The translations under genes were made by a program, and so were the position numbers. A DNA stretch of 64,000 nt from Lysinibacillus odysseyi 34hs-1 = NBRC 100172 (lineage in GTDB: Bacteria > Bacillota > Bacilli > Bacillales_A > Planococcaceae), in NCBI RefSeq assembly GCF_001591965.1, contig NZ_BCVX01000013.1, positions 1-64,000 of the forward strand, in the 5' to 3' direction. The notes beneath the pieces are model-generated. The model did not search any database and had not been told where the DNA came from. It saw nothing but the letters and a program-made list of their open reading frames with translations. Every line of letters begins with the position of its first letter. Within the stretch, counting starts at the first letter, position 1. Below are positions 31,934 to 41,419 of this stretch, piece after piece.

Positions 31934-32953
31934 TTACATAGCTTTAATCCAGCGGAACAAGCTATTGCTGACAAGCATTGCATAGTGCATTAGCCAGATA
32001 TCACATTCCTTTGGCGTAACAATCAGGCGCTCTCTATTTTGGAACGTTTCCTGCAGAAGCTGGATGCGATCTCCTTTTGTCCATGTAGACCATTCACCAA
32101 ATATCGGCTTCAATAAATTATAATCAATAGGCGTAGTGGAGCTAGGCTGCCATGGTGTGACGGAGAGTTTACTTGATGGTGCATTTTTTTCCCCAATCTT
32201 TGCAGCAATCGTACGAAAAACAGTATCAATGGCATCCGCTAAAAGCACTGTTGCTTCTACTACCGTAGGGATACCGATCGCAGTCACCGGGACACCGAGG
32301 GATTCTCTTGAAATTTCAGCCCGCTTGTTCCCCACACCTGAGCCGGGGTGAATCCCCGTATCGGTCAATTGAATAGTACGGCATAGACGTTCACTTGAAC
32401 GTGTTGCGAGCGCATCAATGGCGATGACTAAACCAGGCTGGATTTTATCTACCAAAGCCTCAACAAATTCTTTCGTTTCAAAGCCGGACTGCCCTGTGAC
32501 CCCCGGAGCATACATGATAAACTGCTCATTGGGCTCCTCTTCAAAGTGCTTTTGCATGGAATCGATTGCTACCGGTCCAACTGCATCGGGTGTAATGGTT
32601 TTATTGCCAAGGCCTATCACTAAAATTTTATCTTCTTTTGTTAGTTTAAGCGGCTCATGGATGGATTTTAAATGTTTGGCCAGAATTTTTTCAAGCTGTT
32701 GCAGCCCATCATCATCATCCACTGTTAAGGAAGGGATAGATAAGGTTGTATAGGTACCTGCCTTCTTTTGTATTTCGGCCTCTCCTTCTTTATTTACGTT
32801 AACCCTGGCAATCTTTACACGCTGTTCGTCCCATTCTTCTATTATTACGCCAGCCGTTTTTTCCAGGGTACGTTTTTTTTCCTTCGATTGATGCTGTACA
32901 ACTTGCTCGGATTCATCAATTAAATCGGTTCTGCTCCAATTTACTTCTGTCAT
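31934..32953 (-). CDS. gpr: Germination protease GPR
   Basis: 339 residues. VNWSRTDLIDESEQV near the N-terminus covers the propeptide region that is removed on activation. VIGLGNKTITPDAVGPVAID and GLVIAIDALATRSSERL carry the aspartic-type active-site segments described for GPR. GPR degrades small acid-soluble spore proteins during germination. Next to spoIIP and divergent from rpsT, the standard Bacillales order. Confidence 0.96.
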   Translation of the reverse strand: MTEVNWSRTDLIDESEQVVQHQSKEKKRTLEKTAGVIIEEWDEQRVKIARVNVNKEGEAEIQKKAGTYTTLSIPSLTVDDDDGLQQLEKILAKHLKSIHEPLKLTKEDKILVIGLGNKTITPDAVGPVAIDSMQKHFEEEPNEQFIMYAPGVTGQSGFETKEFVEALVDKIQPGLVIAIDALATRSSERLCRTIQLTDTGIHPGSGVGNKRAEISRESLGVPVTAIGIPTVVEATVLLADAIDTVFRTIAAKIGEKNAPSSKLSVTPWQPSSTTPIDYNLLKPIFGEWSTWTKGDRIQLLQETFQNRERLIVTPKECDIWLMHYAMLVSNSLFRWIKAM

Positions 32954-33014
32954 GGTTTCACCTCAAAAATCAGTATGTTCTAACTGTCAAGTAAATATTC
33001 TTTGCATTTATATG

Positions 33015-33043
33015 TTGCAATTCTCTTCTTCCTTTGGTAGAAT
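33015..33043 (+). promoter_or_regulatory. Probable rpsT promoter
   Basis: TTGCAA (33015-33020), 17-nt spacer, TAGAAT (33038-33043); close to the sigma-A consensus and 73 nt upstream of the rpsT start. Confidence 0.6.
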
Positions 33044-33116
33044 GATTTTTGTTGTATTGACACATGAAATAAGTGAGAATACTCATCTCGTACCTAATTA
33101 TTAGGAGGTGAAAGTT

Positions 33117-33368
33117 ATGCCAAACATTAAATCTGCTATCAAACGCGTAAAAGTTGCCGAAAAAGCAAACGCTGCAAACTCTCAAGCAAAATCAGCTATG
33201 CGTACAACTGTAAAGAAAGCTGAACAAGCAATCGCTACAGGTGCTGAAAACGCACAAGAATTAGTAGGTGCTGCTTCTAAAGCTCTTGATAAAGCTGTTT
33301 CTAAAGGTCTTATCCATAAAAACGCAGCTGCTCGTAAAAAATCTCGTTTAGCTAAAAAAGCGCAATAA
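33117..33368 (+). CDS. rpsT: 30S ribosomal protein S20
   Basis: 83 residues from ATG 33117 with RBS TAGGAGGTGAAAGTT. Lys/Ala-rich sequence ([40 protein letters not shown]) is characteristic of S20. Monocistronic, with its own promoter and terminator, and opposite to flanking genes as in B. subtilis. Confidence 0.98.
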   Translation: MPNIKSAIKRVKVAEKANAANSQAKSAMRTTVKKAEQAIATGAENAQELVGAASKALDKAVSKGLIHKNAAARKKSRLAKKAQ

Positions 33369-33378
33369 TGAACAGTAA

Positions 33379-33407
33379 GGTCGGATGCCTTTGCATCCGG
33401 CCTTTTT
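33379..33407 (+). terminator. rpsT terminator
   Basis: GGTCGGATGC-CTTT-GCATCCGGCC followed by TTTTT. Confidence 0.9.
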
Positions 33408-33520
33408 ACTTATTTGTTGGAGAGAGCACGAAAATAAGCTGTTCTATTTAGTATAACCGAACAGCTTATTCATATTCATATCTCCTAAAGTCAGTACGAA
33501 TGTCCGTGCCACTATATTTG

Positions 33521-33946
33521 CTACTCTTCATCATATCGCTGCAGGCGAGGCTGTGACAAAGGCTGCTCGACAAAATCCGGTGATTCATCTCGCTTTACGG
33601 CAAGGTCCCCATGTACTTTTTCAGGCTCAAACGATATATCGCCTTCCATGTACATGATAATGGCTCCTTCTTCCAGCTCCCTTTTGTACTCCGCCTTTTC
33701 GGCTTCTGACAGGCCGATCATGTTCAGCCCTGTATCATCATCCCCGCCAAACAAATTAGCAAGCCAATTGTCAGTTTCATGTGTTCGAATATGTGCATCC
33801 CATTTCAAGCTGGCAAATTCCCTTGCATCCCTTGTAATGATATGGATCATACGATTTGCTACTTGCATCTCTTCAAATTCTGTCAGCTTATCCAGCATTT
33901 CTTGTGTGGAATGAGCCACATATATAACCCCAGTTTCGTTTTGCAT
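33521..33946 (-). CDS. YflT-like general stress protein
   Basis: 141 residues. N-terminal TGVIYVAHSTQEMLDKLTEFE and HIITRDAREFASLKW, then LANLFGGDDDTGLNMIGLSEAEKAEYKREL, resemble the YflT/heat-induced stress domain found in Bacillales. The C-terminal ~30 residues are charged and variable. Placed between holA and rpsT; not coupled to neighbours. Confidence 0.65.
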   Translation of the reverse strand: MQNETGVIYVAHSTQEMLDKLTEFEEMQVANRMIHIITRDAREFASLKWDAHIRTHETDNWLANLFGGDDDTGLNMIGLSEAEKAEYKRELEEGAIIMYMEGDISFEPEKVHGDLAVKRDESPDFVEQPLSQPRLQRYDEE

Positions 33947-34010
33947 ACATATAGCCTCCTTCTAACATCAGCTATCTTTTATATACCCGAAACCTTCTAA
34001 CGGAAACTTC

Positions 34011-35024
34011 TTACAATGGTTTCAGCAGGAACATCTCAAGAAAGCGTTCCCGGTTGCCGCTTACAGATTTCAGCTGCAGATCGACATCGGCTAAACTGTA
34101 TAAAGCCTGAAGTAACCTCTGTTCTGACGGTTTGTGCCGTTGTTCTAACATCATTTTCACCCGGTAAGGATGAATTTTCAGCTGCTTGGCAATTTGATGC
34201 TGGGCATAGCCTTTTTTACTTAAATAAAAAACATTGCTCATTGTTCGTATATTGGAAGCAAGTAACCCGACAAGTGCAATCGGCTCTTCCTTCTGCCGCA
34301 GCAGATCATGATAAATAGCCAGTGCCTCTTTCTGGTTACGAGACAAATAGGCATTCAGCATTTTAAATGCATCGTGTTCAAGTGTTTTAGCTACCAGCTC
34401 TTCTATAAGCGTTGCGGTAATTTCAATTTCTTTGCCTAAATATAAGGAGAGCTTCTCAATTTCCATTTGCAGTTGCAGCATATTCGCGCCAACCATTTCC
34501 ACAAGCTTTACGGCAGCCTCATCTGAAATATCCTTACCATATCCGTTTACTTCAGTTTTAATCCAGCTGTATAAATCATTATCCTGTGGCGTGACAGCGT
34601 CTAAAACGAGCGCTTTTAGTTTCATCAGCTTTGTCACTTTTTTCCGTTCATCCAGCTTTTCATACGGTGCAATAAAGACCGTAACAGCTGTGTCGCTTGG
34701 ATTACTAAGCCAAGCTTCCAGCCTAGAGATATTATGATCGATTTTCTCCTTGCCCTTTTCCGCTGCTTTCATAAATGAAGCGTTTTTGGCGATAATAAGT
34801 TTACGCTCTGTGAAAAACGGAATTGTATCCGCCTCATCAATGACGTAATCGAGCGGCTGTTCATTCAGATCAAATTGCATAATGTCCGCTTCTTCTTCAG
34901 TGCCTATTGCTTTTTTTAATCGTTTTACTGTTTCATCTATAAAATAGCTTTCTTCTCCAACCAGTAAGTAAACAGGTGCAAGTTGCCCGTTTTTTATATT
35001 TTGCCATACTTTTGTAAAACTCAC
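34011..35024 (-). CDS. holA: DNA polymerase III subunit delta
   Basis: 337 residues. LAPVYLLVGEESYFIDETVKRL near 14-35 replaces the Walker A of clamp-loader relatives. NASFMKAAEKGKEKID, the central helical SLYLGKEIEITATLIEELV and the C-terminal KIHPYRVKMMLEQ region fit the delta family. It opens the sliding clamp within the clamp loader. Between rpsT and comEC as in Bacillus (yqeN). Confidence 0.95.
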   Translation of the reverse strand: MSFTKVWQNIKNGQLAPVYLLVGEESYFIDETVKRLKKAIGTEEEADIMQFDLNEQPLDYVIDEADTIPFFTERKLIIAKNASFMKAAEKGKEKIDHNISRLEAWLSNPSDTAVTVFIAPYEKLDERKKVTKLMKLKALVLDAVTPQDNDLYSWIKTEVNGYGKDISDEAAVKLVEMVGANMLQLQMEIEKLSLYLGKEIEITATLIEELVAKTLEHDAFKMLNAYLSRNQKEALAIYHDLLRQKEEPIALVGLLASNIRTMSNVFYLSKKGYAQHQIAKQLKIHPYRVKMMLEQRHKPSEQRLLQALYSLADVDLQLKSVSGNRERFLEMFLLKPL

Positions 35025-35193
35025 GGACAGTGGCCCCCTCTCGATTCTGTAACATCTAGTATACCTTTTGAACAGGGGAATGTGAATATTTTAAGGCGAA
35101 CTTGAGACTGCTGATACTGTTAAATTATTGGTTTGGATATAGATTTTTACTAGGCGTTGACTTATAATTGATGGGAGAGTAGGAGGGATATTT

Positions 35194-35364
35194 ATGGCAG
35201 GACATTCTGATCCAAATTACGTAGCAGAAAACCCATTCGAGGGCCGAGGTCGCGCAATGCAAGGGAACGACTTCCCTGATGCAGCAATCGGCTTCGGAAT
35301 TTCATTCGGATTCTTTGCTATCATGTTCATCATCGCAGTAATTGTAGAAGTGGCTATGCGTTAA
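35194..35364 (+). CDS. yqzM: YqzM-like small membrane protein
   Basis: 56 residues, RBS GGAGGGATATTT. Polar N-terminus (AGHSDPNYVAENPFEGRG), then one membrane segment (AAIGFGISFGFFAIMFIIAV). YqzM genes sit between holA and comEC in Bacillales. The function is unknown. Confidence 0.75.
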   Translation: MAGHSDPNYVAENPFEGRGRAMQGNDFPDAAIGFGISFGFFAIMFIIAVIVEVAMR

Positions 35365-35399
35365 GCTAACGTATAAGAAAAGGGCATTTGCACCCGTTT

Positions 35400-35490
35400 T
35401 ACTGCGGCAGGCACTGGTGAACAGCCAGTAGCGCGTTTACACGTGAATAAATTGCTGACCGTGTGAGCAACAGGTGCCAATGCCTGGACA
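35400..35490. other. Structured sequence downstream of yqzM
   Basis: Nested inverted repeats: CAGGCACTGG (35408-35417) pairs with CCAATGCCTG (35477-35486) at 9 of 10 positions, enclosing ACACG (35439-35443) with CGTGT (35460-35464). No open frame. Could be a structured 3' UTR or a small RNA. Confidence 0.4.
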
Positions 35491-35531
35491 ATGTCATCAC
35501 TTAAAACGTTTTGCATTTCTTATTTGTTAAG

Positions 35532-35578
35532 AAAAGGGCGTATCTTAAAGGCAGTCTGCTTTTAAGATACGCCCTTTT
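35532..35578. terminator. Bidirectional terminator between yqzM and comEC
   Basis: Long stem AAAAGGGCGTATCTTAAA / TTTAAGATACGCCCTTTT around a 10-nt loop. Serves both converging transcripts. Confidence 0.9.
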
Positions 35579-35581
35579 ACT

Positions 35582-37867
35582 TTATTGCTTACGCATAGTT
35601 ATACCATTTTTATTTATGCTGATTTCGATCGTGCCTTCCTGTCCGGTTGTCACATAACGTAAATTTCTACTTATAAACCGGTTTACGACTTCCTCATGGG
35701 GATGGCCATATCGATTATCCTTCCCTGCCATAAAAACAGTAAGGGTAGGATTCGTATGATCAATAAACCGTTCGCTGCTTGACGTTTTACTACCGTGATG
35801 ACCGGCCTTCAAAACGTCTATCCCTGCAATTTTAGAGCCTTCCTGCATGATGAGCGCCAGTTCCCCGGCTTCCTCTAAATCACCTGTAAACAGGCCTTTA
35901 AAGCCTTTATATGTCATAAGCAGTGTAAGGGAATCATTATTTCCTTCATATACCGTATCACTCGGCCATATATAATCAAACTGCGCCTGTCCCTTCTTCC
36001 ACTCCCCGCCCGCCATTTGTTCCTTTATTACAATTTGCTGTTTTTCAGCCTCATCCAGTAAATCATTCATTACACTCTTCTTATAAGAGTCAGGGGTAAT
36101 ATGAATTTCACCGACCCGTATCTCCTTTATTACTTCCTCTGCGCCTTCCACATGATCGGCATCTGCATGGGTAATGATTAACTTATCGATTGCTGCAATG
36201 CCCTTTCCCTTCAAATAAGGTACAACAATCTGTGCACCAACCTCGTAGTTATTCCTCCTCTCTTTCCATCGCTCTTGACTGAATCGAAGAACCCCGCCTG
36301 TATCGATTAAATATACGCCTCTTTTGTAAGGCAGCTCAACGAGGATGGAATCGCCCTGTCCTACATTAATGAATGTCACCAGTACATCCCGCTCTATATA
36401 CCTGCTTGAATGAAACAGTAAAGCCGGAATCAGCAGATAGATAGCTGCGTGCTGATACCGTTTCTTTATGAGCAGTATGAGCACTATAAAAACGCTTATA
36501 TACAAAATAAACGGCCATACGCCTGTCGGTTTCCCGGCCACCCACATATGGTACGGGATGTCCTGCAAATACAAAATCAAACTTGTCAGCAGCTCCCTGG
36601 CAGGCTCATACAAATAAAACAGCCAGCCGCCAAAAGGTCCCGGCAGAAAAGAAATTATTAAAAGGATAATATTGATAGGCAGAATCACAAAAGAAAAAAG
36701 AGGTACAAATAAGATATTTGCAATAAAAGAGGATATGCTAAGCTCGTAAAAATGAACAAGCAGTAATGGGTACGTAAGCAGCTGGCAGACAAAGGTTATA
36801 AGAAAGCCTTGCCCCCACCATGTCGTGGCCCTGGCAAGTATCGGACCAGAGAACACAAGGCTTGCTGTGGCTAAATAAGAAAGCTGAAAACCTATCTGGT
36901 AAATAGAGCCGGGCTCCCATAAAACAAATAGAATAAAACTGATCGAAAGAGCATCATCCATCGGCAGATGCCAGCGGAAATATTTTGCCAGCAGCACGAG
37001 CTCTACAACTAAAACAGCTCTCCATACTGATGGCGCACCTCCTGCCAGCAGGGCATATACCGGAAGAACTATAAGCAGCAGGAGCGTGGCAAACTCACGG
37101 CGTACATGAAGCCGCAAGAGTCCTTGGAAAAAAAGAAGTGAGACAAGAGCAATATGCAGCCCCGAAATGGCAAATAAATGTGTGATCCCTAGTTTCTGAT
37201 AGGCCCGCTCTATTTCCGGCTCTACACCTTCGTTGACACCGATGAGCAGTGCCTGTGCCTCAGCAGAAAGAGAAGCTGGAAATGTCCGTTCAATATGTCG
37301 GCTCAGCCGAAACCGCTGCTCGTAAATTTTTTGTAAGAGCGCTTCCTGCTGATCCAGCTTCTTTAACGAAGCTGCTTTTAAAATCCCGATGGCTCCTTTA
37401 CTTTTCAAATAATCTCCCATATAAAAATGGTACCGGTGGTTTTTTGGGGCTGGTTCTTCCAACAATCCTTCCACCAAGAAAACTGTACCTGCAAGCGGTA
37501 CCGAATCATACTGCTGTTTTTCCTCTTCAGAACGAAATAAATAGACAATATAAACGGGGCGTCCCTCACTGTCCTTCATGAGACCTCTGAGTGTTTGTCC
37601 ATTAATCGTGTACGTATCTGTGGAGGTCAGGACTGCAGGGAGCTCAAGCGGCTGATCTAGCTTTTCGAGCTGCCAGCTGCTATAACCGTATACGAGAATT
37701 CCAGTCATAGCTAATGCCATTAAATGTACTGTATGGAAACCCCGATACAAGCACAAAGCTCCAATTACAACCAAGAAACACAAAAACCCTACCGATTCAT
37801 GTGCCGCTAGTACAGCGACTAAAACCGATAAGGCATAATAAATCCATTTATGCTTTAAATTGACCAA
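35582..37867 (-). CDS. comEC: Competence DNA channel protein ComEC
   Basis: 761 residues. N-terminal membrane segments and DUF4131-like domain, central competence domain (THLFAISGLHIALVSLLFF; GGAPSVWRAVLVVELVLLAKYF) with many transmembrane helices, and C-terminal metallo-beta-lactamase domain with ITHADADHVEGAEE and KAGHHGSKTSSS. It forms the membrane channel for single-stranded DNA during natural transformation; the nuclease-like domain may degrade the other strand. Overlaps comEB by 20 nt. Confidence 0.97.
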   Translation of the reverse strand: MVNLKHKWIYYALSVLVAVLAAHESVGFLCFLVVIGALCLYRGFHTVHLMALAMTGILVYGYSSWQLEKLDQPLELPAVLTSTDTYTINGQTLRGLMKDSEGRPVYIVYLFRSEEEKQQYDSVPLAGTVFLVEGLLEEPAPKNHRYHFYMGDYLKSKGAIGILKAASLKKLDQQEALLQKIYEQRFRLSRHIERTFPASLSAEAQALLIGVNEGVEPEIERAYQKLGITHLFAISGLHIALVSLLFFQGLLRLHVRREFATLLLLIVLPVYALLAGGAPSVWRAVLVVELVLLAKYFRWHLPMDDALSISFILFVLWEPGSIYQIGFQLSYLATASLVFSGPILARATTWWGQGFLITFVCQLLTYPLLLVHFYELSISSFIANILFVPLFSFVILPINIILLIISFLPGPFGGWLFYLYEPARELLTSLILYLQDIPYHMWVAGKPTGVWPFILYISVFIVLILLIKKRYQHAAIYLLIPALLFHSSRYIERDVLVTFINVGQGDSILVELPYKRGVYLIDTGGVLRFSQERWKERRNNYEVGAQIVVPYLKGKGIAAIDKLIITHADADHVEGAEEVIKEIRVGEIHITPDSYKKSVMNDLLDEAEKQQIVIKEQMAGGEWKKGQAQFDYIWPSDTVYEGNNDSLTLLMTYKGFKGLFTGDLEEAGELALIMQEGSKIAGIDVLKAGHHGSKTSSSERFIDHTNPTLTVFMAGKDNRYGHPHEEVVNRFISRNLRYVTTGQEGTIEISINKNGITMRKQ

Positions 37868-38420
37868 ATAATTGGTTCACCTTCTCCTCATAAGGGAACA
37901 ATTCTTCATGCGAGACACCAAGCTCACGCATTTTTTGCAGCATATCGACTGCTAATTGCAACTTTTCATCCTTTAAAAAGTCAATCTTAGCTTCATCGAA
38001 CGGAATATGTACAACGTTGACACCTGCTTTTTCAAATAGCTCAAGGGCATATGGATTGTTTTTGTAATCCTTTGCATAAAATACATTTTTAATGCCTGCC
38101 TGAATGACTGTCTTTGAGCAGGGCAAACAAGGAAAATGTGTAACATACAGGTCTGCGCCATTTGCAGGTGTACCATATTTAGCACACTGCAATAATGCAT
38201 TTGTTTCCGCATGAATTGTCCGTACACAGTGGTTGTCCACTACATAGCAGCCTTGTTCAATGCAGTGTTCATCACCTGATATAGAGCCATTATAGCCCCC
38301 CGCTATGATCCGTTTTTCCCTTACAATCGTTGCACCAACTGCTAATCTTGCACATGTACTCCGCAATGCTAATAGATGGCTTTGCGCCATGAAAAACTGG
38401 TCCCATGTTATTCGCTCCAT
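37848..38420 (-). CDS. comEB: ComE operon protein 2, deoxycytidylate deaminase family
   Basis: 190 residues. Zinc/catalytic motifs TIHAETNALLQCAKYG and FPCLPCSKTVIQAG, plus RSTCARLAVGATIV. Catalyses dCMP to dUMP in relatives; its role in competence is dispensable in B. subtilis. Between comEA and comEC. Confidence 0.95.
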   Translation of the reverse strand: MERITWDQFFMAQSHLLALRSTCARLAVGATIVREKRIIAGGYNGSISGDEHCIEQGCYVVDNHCVRTIHAETNALLQCAKYGTPANGADLYVTHFPCLPCSKTVIQAGIKNVFYAKDYKNNPYALELFEKAGVNVVHIPFDEAKIDFLKDEKLQLAVDMLQKMRELGVSHEELFPYEEKVNQLFGQFKA

Positions 38421-38501
38421 ATGACTACCTCCCGTGTTGTCTTATTGTTAGTTTAGTCAAAATGAACGCGCATGGCAATGTTCCAAAATTTCTTATACTG
38501 C

Positions 38502-39176
38502 TTATTTTATATCAATCAAATCTATTAACTGCTCAAACGTCTTGTCCCCTATACCTGATACTTCTTTCAGACCCTCGACCGTTTGAAACATTCCTTGTTC
38601 CTCCCGGTACGAAATAATTGCCTTGGCCTTGGCCGGCCCGATTCCCGGCAATGTGGTCAATTGCGATTCATCGGCAGTATTGATGTTTATCTTTGCAATT
38701 TCCGACTTGCTGCCGGTGCCCATCACTGTAATATTTTTCACCGCGGCTTCTGTTTCCTCCCCTTTTACGGGAATATAAATCACCATTTCATCCTGCAGCT
38801 TCTGGGCATGGTTAATAAGGGAAGAGTCAGCGCCTTCTACATAACCGCCTGCAAGAGTAATAGCATCTACTACCCGGTCTTCCTCCGTTAACGTATAGAC
38901 ACCGGGATAGTTTACAGCTCCCTTTACATCTACAAGCACCTGAGTAGCTTCCTTTACCTCCTGCAGCTCTTCTTGCGGCTCGGCCTGTACCGGCTCTGCT
39001 TCAGTAATCAATTCAAATGAGGACTGTTCTTCGCGTTGTATCATGATAAAAACGATAAATCCAGCGACACAAAGAATGCTGGGCAGCAGCACTCTTTTTC
39101 CATACTTTGCAATGAGATTGTTGATAATAAAAAAACACCCTTTCTCAGAAGGCAAATCATATGGAGTCTCCTCCAA
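38502..39176 (-). CDS. comEA: Competence DNA receptor ComEA
   Basis: Up to 224 residues. One membrane segment (VLLPSILCVAGFIVFIMI), a SLBB-like domain (VLVDVKGAVNYPGVYTL) and a C-terminal helix-hairpin-helix pair (LTTLPGIGPAKAKAIISY; LKEVSGIGDKTFEQLIDL) that binds double-stranded DNA. The start is unclear: the frame opens only at TTG 39176. A well-spaced GGAGG-ATG lies in another frame and would join only by a 1-nt change in the T7 run at 39129-39135. Possible natural frameshift, sequencing error or non-ATG start. Confidence 0.92.
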   Translation of the reverse strand: MEETPYDLPSEKGCFFIINNLIAKYGKRVLLPSILCVAGFIVFIMIQREEQSSFELITEAEPVQAEPQEELQEVKEATQVLVDVKGAVNYPGVYTLTEEDRVVDAITLAGGYVEGADSSLINHAQKLQDEMVIYIPVKGEETEAAVKNITVMGTGSKSEIAKININTADESQLTTLPGIGPAKAKAIISYREEQGMFQTVEGLKEVSGIGDKTFEQLIDLIDIK

Positions 39177-39207
39177 TATACATAATTTGCCTTCTTTTGA
39201 AAAGATG

Positions 39208-39945
39208 CTATTTTACCGCTCGTATGAAAATTCGTTCACTTTCTTCATTTGGCGCTTCCGGCAGCCAGTCTGCAGTAACGTGGACTTCAGTAAAACCAAT
39301 ATCCTTCAGCCACTGGGCATACTGCTCCGGCGCGAATGTACGCTGGAAATGCTCCTCATCGAAACGCTCATATAAGCCGTCCTGTCCTTCTACAAAAAAG
39401 CATAGCTGATGATAAACGGAATGCTCATACTTGCCCGGCTCTGTGTGCCAAATATATGTAACATGGCCGTCATCATATGTAAATGGGCCATTTAAGAAAA
39501 TTTCATCCATCTTACATAACGAATGCACATCAAAAAACAACTGACCACCATCTCGTAATGCCCCATATACGCGGCTTAACGTTTCATATACAGCTTTTTC
39601 CTCTGTTACATAATTGATGGAATCAACCGGAATCACTGCTACATCAATTTCTTCAAAGCCTTCTAGCTCTTCCATTGACATAGCAAAGTATGAAATCGAT
39701 TTACCTGCTGCCTCTGTTCTTGCATTAGCCATTGTTAACATATCTTCTGATACATCTACACCGCTTACATTGTATCCGACCTCATCAAATTTCAAGGCAA
39801 GAGTGCCTGTTCCGCAGCCGATATCAAGTAAAGCAGGGTATCTGCCTGCCGGAGCATGCAGCATTACCCACTCAACATACTCATCATACGGCAGGTCTGT
39901 CATCAGTTCGTCATAAATATAGGCAAAACTAAGATAGCTACTCAT
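39208..39945 (-). CDS. yqeM: SAM-dependent methyltransferase YqeM
   Basis: 245 residues. Motif I LLDIGCGTGTLALKFDEVG near 40-58 and motif post-I SGVDVSEDMLTMA identify a class I methyltransferase. Substrate unknown. Overlaps rsfS by 8 nt in the conserved nadD-yqeK-rsfS-yqeM cluster. The comER gene found next to it in B. subtilis is absent. Confidence 0.93.
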   Translation of the reverse strand: MSSYLSFAYIYDELMTDLPYDEYVEWVMLHAPAGRYPALLDIGCGTGTLALKFDEVGYNVSGVDVSEDMLTMANARTEAAGKSISYFAMSMEELEGFEEIDVAVIPVDSINYVTEEKAVYETLSRVYGALRDGGQLFFDVHSLCKMDEIFLNGPFTYDDGHVTYIWHTEPGKYEHSVYHQLCFFVEGQDGLYERFDEEHFQRTFAPEQYAQWLKDIGFTEVHVTADWLPEAPNEESERIFIRAVK

Positions 39946-40285
39946 CAGCAGACACTTCTAGCTGTGGTGCATCTCCCCATAGACGCTCTAGATTATAGAA
40001 TGCACGCTCATCCTTGTGGAAAACATGTGCTACTACGTCTCCAAGATCCACAAGAATCCAGCGGGCTGAATCAAATCCCTCAACGCGTTTTACTTCATGG
40101 CCGTTTTCTACTGCTTTTTCTTGAATTTCCCGGGCAATTGCCTGTACTTGACGGTCCGAATTTCCGTGACAGATGATAAAGTAATCTGCCAGAAGGGAAA
40201 TCCCCTGCATGTTTAATACTACGATATCCTCTGCGTGCTTATCATCTGCTGCCTTATAAGAAAGTTGTAATAAAGTTTCGTTCAT
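39938..40285 (-). CDS. rsfS: Ribosomal silencing factor RsfS
   Basis: 115 residues. ADYFIICHGNSDRQVQAIAREI and GFDSARWILVDLGDVVAHVF are diagnostic of the RsfS/YbeB family, which binds L14 and blocks subunit joining in slow growth. Confidence 0.97.
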   Translation of the reverse strand: MNETLLQLSYKAADDKHAEDIVVLNMQGISLLADYFIICHGNSDRQVQAIAREIQEKAVENGHEVKRVEGFDSARWILVDLGDVVAHVFHKDERAFYNLERLWGDAPQLEVSADE

Positions 40286-40288
40286 ATA

Positions 40289-40852
40289 TTAAAGTTCCTC
40301 TCCTAAATAGTCATTGTAACATTCAATTGATAATGGGTAGATTGGAAGCTCAGCCGTTACTAAAAATAAAATGGAATGATGGATGCATGCCTTCATCGCC
40401 TTTTGCAGATCCTCTTCTGCTATTTGCCGGAGCGGCTCTACACCAGGAAATTTGCGATTTGGCTCAATCATATCGGCAATATAGATAATCTGCTCTAGGC
40501 GGCTCATACCGGCTCTCCCCGTTGTATGGTAACGCATTGCATTCAAGATGGCTTCATCCTTAATTCCCAGCTCAAACTCCGCCCGGTATGCAGCAATCGG
40601 TCCATGTAAGATCTCTGAACCCCAAGGAAGCAAACGGGTGTCCAGTCCCTGCTCACGTACAATAGCCCGCATACCTTCTACTTCCTCGTATTTTGCCATG
40701 TCATGAAGGATGGCGGCTATTTCAGCTTTTTTTGTATCCACCCCATATTTCTCTGCCAGTAAAATAGCTGTCTCCATTACACCTATAGTATGAATATAGC
40801 GCTTTTCTGGCATCCGTGGTCGGATATATTCAAGTAAGGCTTCGCGCTCCAT
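40289..40852 (-). CDS. yqeK: HD-domain hydrolase YqeK
   Basis: 187 residues. HTIGVMETAILLAEKYG, AAILHDMAKYE (HD pair), LHGPIAAYRA and YHTTGRAGMS are the metal-binding sites of the YqeK family, shown in other species to hydrolyse diadenosine tetraphosphate. Overlaps nadD by 23 nt. Confidence 0.94.
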   Translation of the reverse strand: MEREALLEYIRPRMPEKRYIHTIGVMETAILLAEKYGVDTKKAEIAAILHDMAKYEEVEGMRAIVREQGLDTRLLPWGSEILHGPIAAYRAEFELGIKDEAILNAMRYHTTGRAGMSRLEQIIYIADMIEPNRKFPGVEPLRQIAEEDLQKAMKACIHHSILFLVTAELPIYPLSIECYNDYLGEEL

Positions 40853-41408
40853 ATAACCCTTCCTTTCGAATAAAAGCCTCCACCGGCTTTGGTAATAAAT
40901 ATTGTACTGTCTTTCCTAGTGAAAAGCGTTCTCGTAATAAAGTGGATGAAAGGCCGATCTGTGGAGCATCTATCATTAAAACAGGATATTTTGTAATTGC
41001 ATCACTGCCTGGTCTTCTGATTCCTACAAACTTTATAATTTGTACAAGATCGTCAATCTGATGCCATGTATGCAAATGATCAATACTATCTCCGCCAATG
41101 ATAAAATAGAATTCAACTTCCCGTTCCTGCTGGACTAACGTACTCATCGTATCAGAAGTATAGGAAAGGCCTCCGCGTTCTAATTCAAACATCTCCAGCA
41201 TAAAGTACGGAACATCTTCAATCGCCAGTTCCACCATCTTTTTACGCTGTTCGTCAGTGGCGCCGCTCGACTGTTTATGTGGAGGCACAGCATTTGGCAT
41301 AAAACGTACTTCCTCCAGCCCCAGTGCATGATATGCTTCATTCGCCATCATTAAATGTCCGATATGAGGAGGGTTGAAAGTACCTCCTAGAATACCGACC
41401 TTCTTCAT
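40830..41408 (-). CDS. nadD: Nicotinate-nucleotide adenylyltransferase
   Basis: About 192 residues from ATG 41408 (RBS AAGGTGA). GILGGTFNPPHIGHLMMANEA carries the HxGH nucleotidyltransferase motif, and IIGGDSIDHLHTWHQ and ISSTLLRER-like LSSTLLRERF are family landmarks. Makes NaAD in NAD synthesis. Confidence 0.97.
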   Translation of the reverse strand: MKKVGILGGTFNPPHIGHLMMANEAYHALGLEEVRFMPNAVPPHKQSSGATDEQRKKMVELAIEDVPYFMLEMFELERGGLSYTSDTMSTLVQQEREVEFYFIIGGDSIDHLHTWHQIDDLVQIIKFVGIRRPGSDAITKYPVLMIDAPQIGLSSTLLRERFSLGKTVQYLLPKPVEAFIRKEGLYGARSLT

Positions 41409-41419
41409 GCTCACTCACC

